A stretch of 35,786 nt of DNA from JACKJA01 sp050297015. GTDB taxonomy: Bacteria; Pseudomonadota; Alphaproteobacteria; Micavibrionales; Micavibrionaceae. Made by a program: the position numbers and the translations under genes. Where the stretch lies: the NCBI GenBank assembly GCA_050297015.1, contig JBNKRZ010000012.1, positions 1-35,786 of the forward strand, read 5' to 3'. Each line of letters opens with the position of its first letter. Positions within the stretch are counted from its first letter, which is position 1. Under the pieces are notes generated by a model that ran no database searches, was not told where the DNA came from, and worked only from the letters and a program-made list of their open reading frames with translations. Shown piece after piece: positions 31,821-35,786 of this stretch.

Positions 31821-34800
31821 ATGACGCAATACCGGCGCGAAAGCGGTAACGTCTTTTTTACACTGTTCGGAGCCGTGGCTCTGATTGGTGTGATTGGTGT
31901 CGCTACGGCAACCCTTATGCGTGGTCCCCTCGGAACGGTCATCGCTCTCAATCAGAAAACAAAAATCGAATCCCAACTCCAGATTGCCCGTAAGCTTGCT
32001 GCCCTTGATGCTGCTATGAATCAAGGTAGTTGCGATACGGATTCCTACATCGAGCCTATGTCCCCCGACACAGGTGGCGGCTGTACGAGTTCACCAACGG
32101 GCGGGGGGTGTTTGCCATTGACCGTTGGTGCGGCGCGGCAAGACCCCTGGGGAACGGATGTCGGTTATTGTGCGTGGGACCACGGGACGGACTCATGCGG
32201 ATTGGCCGATGTTCTGGTCGGCGACCAGGCGGGTGTCGGTACAGTGGTGGCGGTTATTTCCGCCGGGCCTAACCGTGTATTCGATGTGACTTGTCAGGAT
32301 GATCCGGCCCCGGGGACTCCCAGTTCTGGGGATGTCTATATTGTGGAGCCGGCGAACCACGACGATATCATCATGTCATGGACTTATGACGAGGCTTCCG
32401 ATGGTGTCGGTGGCGGTCTGTGGTCCGTAAAGTCCGGAACCTCCGATACAATTACCACCGATAAGGATATTGAAGTTTCGCAAGGGGCTACTTTTGCCAG
32501 CGGTGTTCAATTCCAGGGTAATGCAGCTTTTCAATCGGGTAGTCTTTTGGACCTCTCCGGTGGCGGTTTAATGGACTTGCCGGATGAGACACAGACGGGC
32601 GCTTGTAATGCCGCTAACCGTGGGATGCTGCGGGTCGATACGGCGGGTGGAACGCAAAATATTCTACAAATTTGTGATCCGGATTTGACTGCGGATTGGG
32701 TTGATGTTGCTGCAACGGGGGCTGTGGCTGCCGTTGGTGCTGACGGAACGCTGCAGTTTGCCGAAGCCGGTGTGATGCAGGGCGATGCGGCAAACCTGCA
32801 TTGGGATAATACGAACGACAGATTGGGGATTGGAAACAATTCGCCGAGTGTTGAGTTGGATGTATCGGGGGCTGCTAATGTGACCGGGGATGCGGCGGTT
32901 GGCGGGGCGCTGGGCGTGACGGGGATCACGACACTGAATAACAACCTGAATGTTGTTGGTGGTGGTACGGCCGTCGATTTTGATGGAACACTGAATGTTG
33001 ATGGCCAGACGGATATCAATAATAACCTGAATGTTGTCGGTGGTGGTACGGCGGTTGATTTCGACGGTTCACTGAATGTCGACGGTCAAACGGATATCAA
33101 TAACAACCTGAATGTTGTTGGTGTGGCGACGGCGGTTGATTTCGATGGCACGCTGAATGTCGATGGTGATACGACGATGGTTGGAACGTTGGGTGTGACG
33201 GGCGCTACGACCTTGGGGAATACCTTGGCGGTTACGATGGGCACAACCCTTTCCAGTACTTTGCAGGTCAACGGCCAGATTTCCGATGGGGATTCCGATG
33301 TTATTATCAATGACGGCCTGAATGTAACGGGTAGCGCCGATATTGACACGAACCTCAATGTTGATGGGACGCTTGATGTGGCAGGCTTGACGGCATTGGG
33401 TAATGCTTTGACCGTCGCTGACTACATCGGGGTGGGGTATGTCAGCGCGGTGCAGGGGAATGCTTGTGCGACGGAAGGGTATCTTGAATACAGTCTAGCG
33501 ACCAATGCGTTGTTGCTTTGTACGGCAGGACAGTGGGAAAATGTCGCTGCGTCCGGCGGTGGCGGCGGCGGTGGTGGTGGTTTGTGGAGCGCTGTTGGTG
33601 ATGGCCGGATTTATTACAATACGGATGCCGTAGGGATCGGGAATGCCGCGCCGTTGGCGACTTTACACACAACGGGTGATATGCTCGTTGCCGGGACGTA
33701 TACCGGCGTTAGCGCTGTGCCGCTGACGGGGGCAGGGACCCGTATGTTCTTCCAACCGGTAACGGGTGCGTTCCGCGCAGGGACCGTTTCCGGTGCGCAA
33801 TGGGATGATGCAAGCATAGGCGATTATTCAGTGGCCATGGGGCAGGATACAACGGCCAGCGGTGCTAGCAGCTTTGCCGTGGGGAATAATACAACGGCCT
33901 CCGGTGATTGGTCTTTTGCCATCGGTGATGGGACGACGGCATCGGGGAGCCGTAGTTTCGCGGGCGGGCAGGGTTCAACCGCCGCCGGCCAGACGACGTT
34001 TGCTTTCGGGCAGGGAGCATCCACGAATGCGACCCGGGCGATTGCTTTTGGCACAGGAACGACCGTGACGGGCGATTATGCCGTAGGGCTGGGCAATGAG
34101 GCGGATGTCAGCGGCAATTATAGTATGTCTTTCGGGCTTGGGGCACCTGCCGGGGTCGACCCGATCGTCTCCGCCGCGAACGCTTTCGGTATCTTTATGG
34201 GCGACCAGTCGGGATTAGACCTCGCGACGGCCAACACGATGCTTCTGGCCGGTGGCGAATTGGTTATCGACCCGAATGTTCCCGCTACGCAAACGGCGGC
34301 GAGTGCGGCTTTGACCGTCGATGTGGAGGGCGATGTCGGGGCGATCCAGTACTGTGATGAAAATGGCGCGAATTGTTTTACGGCAGCCAGTATTTCCGGC
34401 GGTTCAATCGGGGCGCCGGGGAACAATCGTGAAGTGATCTTTAACTCCGGCGGTGTTCTGGGCACGGATGCGAATTTTGTCTTTACCTCCGCCGGGTGGT
34501 TTGGTGTGGGCACGGCGACGCCGAGTGCCGATATCCACTTGAGTAGCGGCGATCTGCTTGTGACCGGGACGCATACGGGCGTGAGTGCCGTGCCGGTAAC
34601 GGGCGCAGGGACTCGCATGTTCTTCCACCCCGAAATGAGTGCGTTCCGCGCAGGGACCGTTTCCGGTGCGCAATGGGACGATGCAAGCATAGGCGATTAT
34701 TCAGTGGCCATGGGGCAAAATACAACGGCCAGCGGTGCTAGAAGCTTTGCCGTGGGGAGCTCATCGACGGCCAGCGGTAGCAACAGCGTTGCTATGGGAT

Positions 34801-35786
34801 TGGGAAACACGACCAGCGGTGCGGAAAGCTTTGCTGTCGGTATTAATTCAAGCGCTACCACTAATGTTGCTGTGGCGTTGGGACAAAATGTGACGGCCAG
34901 CGGCTATAACAGCATTGCGATGGGGCGTGAGGTTAATCCGAGCGGCCAGTACGCTGTCGGATTTGGTTTGGGCGCGCCGGCGGGCGCTGACCCTGTGGTA
35001 TCCGGTAACTCCTCTTTCGGTATCTTTATGGGAGACCAGTCAGGTGTTAATTTAACCGACGCGAATACGCTGGCGCTGATGGGCGGGGCGATGGCTATCG
35101 GTGATGTGACGGCGACGACAGGCGGGGAGCAAGACCTTGAACTGGACGTGACCGGGGATGTCGGCGCGACCAACTATTGTGATGATGCCGGGAATAACTG
35201 TTTCACGGCGACCGAAGTGGCAAGCGGCGCGCTGGGGAATCCGGCGGACGATCGGGAGATATTCTTTAATTCCAACGGCGATCTGGCCACAAACGATAAC
35301 TTTGTCTTCACCTCTGCGGGTCGTATGGGATTGGGAACGGCGGCGCCGGGTGACACGTTGGATGTTGTTGGTACGGCGGCGGTGAGCGGCGCTGTGGCTC
35401 TGGGCGGCACGTTGGATGTAACGGGGGCTACGACGTTTAATAATACGCTGACGGTTGTGGGGGCGAATGCGACGGCTCTGGGCGGTACGCTGGGCGTGAC
35501 GGGCGTGGGCACGTTCGCCGATGATATTGTGATGAGCGGGACGGGCGCTTTGTCTGTAGCGGCGGGAACAACGGCGCAGCAACCGGGTGTGCCGGCGAAC
35601 GGCATGATGCGCTACAACACGGATAATGGGCGGTTCGAGGGGTACCAATCCGGCACGTGGATGGATTTTGCGACGGATGCGGCGATTCCTCACGGTAATG
35701 ACGGGGAGCTTCAGTTCAAATCCGGCGCGCAGCTCTGGTCGACGAGCAGCCTGTTCTGGGATAGCACGAATGGCCGTTTGGGTGTG
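31821..35786 (+). CDS. Giant repetitive fibre/adhesin-like protein with pseudopilin-like N-terminus (3' end outside window)
   Basis: One unbroken frame of 1322 codons is still open at the window edge. Residues 10-33 form a hydrophobic helix after MTQYRRESG. Residues 108-158 carry DPWG and SAGPNRVFDVTC, like GspG-type pseudopilins. Residues about 374-454 are three copies of a 27-residue repeat (NNLNVVGGG...DFDG.LNVDG). Residues 579-587 are nine glycines. Residues 668-779 are eight 14-residue YadA-head units (e.g. DYSVAMGQDTTASG) and 959-1056 seven more, within two ~290-residue homologous modules. Near 1262 stands a tail-fibre-like MMRYNTDNGRFEGY. Low Lys, high Gly/Thr/Asp/Asn. Probably a surface or pilus-tip adhesive fibre; phage tail-fibre origin is an alternative. 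The start ATG has GGGGGAAG eight bases upstream. Confidence 0.88.
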   Translation, partial: MTQYRRESGNVFFTLFGAVALIGVIGVATATLMRGPLGTVIALNQKTKIESQLQIARKLAALDAAMNQGSCDTDSYIEPMSPDTGGGCTSSPTGGGCLPLTVGAARQDPWGTDVGYCAWDHGTDSCGLADVLVGDQAGVGTVVAVISAGPNRVFDVTCQDDPAPGTPSSGDVYIVEPANHDDIIMSWTYDEASDGVGGGLWSVKSGTSDTITTDKDIEVSQGATFASGVQFQGNAAFQSGSLLDLSGGGLMDLPDETQTGACNAANRGMLRVDTAGGTQNILQICDPDLTADWVDVAATGAVAAVGADGTLQFAEAGVMQGDAANLHWDNTNDRLGIGNNSPSVELDVSGAANVTGDAAVGGALGVTGITTLNNNLNVVGGGTAVDFDGTLNVDGQTDINNNLNVVGGGTAVDFDGSLNVDGQTDINNNLNVVGVATAVDFDGTLNVDGDTTMVGTLGVTGATTLGNTLAVTMGTTLSSTLQVNGQISDGDSDVIINDGLNVTGSADIDTNLNVDGTLDVAGLTALGNALTVADYIGVGYVSAVQGNACATEGYLEYSLATNALLLCTAGQWENVAASGGGGGGGGGLWSAVGDGRIYYNTDAVGIGNAAPLATLHTTGDMLVAGTYTGVSAVPLTGAGTRMFFQPVTGAFRAGTVSGAQWDDASIGDYSVAMGQDTTASGASSFAVGNNTTASGDWSFAIGDGTTASGSRSFAGGQGSTAAGQTTFAFGQGASTNATRAIAFGTGTTVTGDYAVGLGNEADVSGNYSMSFGLGAPAGVDPIVSAANAFGIFMGDQSGLDLATANTMLLAGGELVIDPNVPATQTAASAALTVDVEGDVGAIQYCDENGANCFTAASISGGSIGAPGNNREVIFNSGGVLGTDANFVFTSAGWFGVGTATPSADIHLSSGDLLVTGTHTGVSAVPVTGAGTRMFFHPEMSAFRAGTVSGAQWDDASIGDYSVAMGQNTTASGARSFAVGSSSTASGSNSVAMGLGNTTSGAESFAVGINSSATTNVAVALGQNVTASGYNSIAMGREVNPSGQYAVGFGLGAPAGADPVVSGNSSFGIFMGDQSGVNLTDANTLALMGGAMAIGDVTATTGGEQDLELDVTGDVGATNYCDDAGNNCFTATEVASGALGNPADDREIFFNSNGDLATNDNFVFTSAGRMGLGTAAPGDTLDVVGTAAVSGAVALGGTLDVTGATTFNNTLTVVGANATALGGTLGVTGVGTFADDIVMSGTGALSVAAGTTAQQPGVPANGMMRYNTDNGRFEGYQSGTWMDFATDAAIPHGNDGELQFKSGAQLWSTSSLFWDSTNGRLGV
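32940..33182 (+). repeat. Three 81-bp in-frame tandem repeats within the fibre gene
   Basis: Units at 32940-33020, 33021-33101 and 33102-33182 encode the 27-residue repeat starting NNLNVV. The first two are nearly the same at DNA level. The third keeps its first two-thirds and drifts at the end. More degenerate units follow to about 33420. Confidence 0.9.
33822..34157 (+). repeat. YadA-head-type 42-bp repeats, first array (8 units)
   Basis: Eight in-frame 14-residue units follow the pattern S/F-x-A-x-G-x-x-x-T-A-S-G (DYSVAMGQDTTASG, ASSFAVGNNTTASG and so on), as in the left-handed beta-roll heads of trimeric autotransporter adhesins. The last units are more diverged. Confidence 0.9.
34695..34988 (+). 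repeat. YadA-head-type 42-bp repeats, second array (7 units)
   Basis: Seven in-frame 14-residue units begin DYSVAMGQNTTASG, 873 bases downstream of the first array. The flanking sequence from about 33766 and from 34639 is almost identical for roughly 120 bases, showing a long duplication. This copy has one unit fewer, so the offset falls to 831 bases after the array. Confidence 0.9.

Noticed and set aside
32940..34988. CRISPR-like or non-coding repeat array
   Set aside because: The repeats are contiguous, in frame, diverged mainly at third positions, and encode fibre motifs; there are no spacers.
32531..35693. Several minus-strand open frames (for example 32531-33019, 34118-34690, 35052-35693)
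   Set aside because: They are low-complexity mirror frames of the fibre repeats (Pro/Ser/Thr/Ala-rich or Arg/His-rich) with no start signals.

Overview
The window reads as chromosomal DNA of an alphaproteobacterium. The evidence is several small families largely confined to that class (DUF1013/TrcR, DUF1192, DUF465), a petABC operon opposite trmL, and the comF-grxC-nitrilase order. Membership of a deep, predatory-like or environmental lineage such as Micavibrionales is only a guess. I see no rRNA, tRNA, IS element, prophage module or CRISPR array.

Layout. 1-161: 23 perfect copies of a pentanucleotide, then a purine-rich stretch; this may be a contig edge. 162-3936: a GNAT protein and dapA on the minus strand, divergent from a periplasmic lytic transglycosylase. 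4082-7593: a NarL-type response regulator, a hybrid histidine kinase and a CCA-adding enzyme in one tight run. 7564-8711 (minus): a UPF0173 metallo-hydrolase and trmL. 8856-11836: the cytochrome bc1 operon plus a small membrane protein. 11877-14126: a DUF924 protein and a Na/phosphate cotransporter whose best start is ATT. 14127-15747: a possible small RNA with a CtrA-like site, then DUF465, TrcR and DUF1192 genes. 15812-18030: two adjacent GMP-reductase-family genes, one canonical and one divergent. 18112-22587: a small basic protein, then a minus-strand operon of gloB, a BioC/NDUFAF5-like methyltransferase and an unusual 832-residue methyltransferase fusion. 22716-24905: comF, grxC, a nitrilase and a lone XRE regulator. 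25087-28809: two tandem PAP2/Aur1-like membrane proteins, an FTR1 iron permease under a clear Fur box, and an esterase. 29074-31529: an HNH protein, two small membrane proteins (one only 40 residues), DsbB and ExoD.

31821 to the window end is the most striking object: one uninterrupted frame of 1322 codons, still open at the last base. Its N-terminus looks like a pseudopilin, with a hydrophobic N-terminal helix, a DPWG motif and a SAGPN...FD motif. This is fused to a long fibre of 27-residue repeats, a nine-glycine linker and two large homologous modules carrying YadA-head 14-residue repeats. It looks like a pilus- or secretion-anchored adhesive fibre, preceded by a leader with several inverted repeats.

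How the genes work together. Most of the window is housekeeping: lysine/peptidoglycan precursor supply, murein turnover, tRNA maturation, respiration, purine salvage, thiol and methylglyoxal handling. The accessory interest lies in the giant fibre gene, the methyltransferase fusion, the GMP-reductase pair and the PAP2 pair. Functional calls come from motifs read by eye, without database searches.
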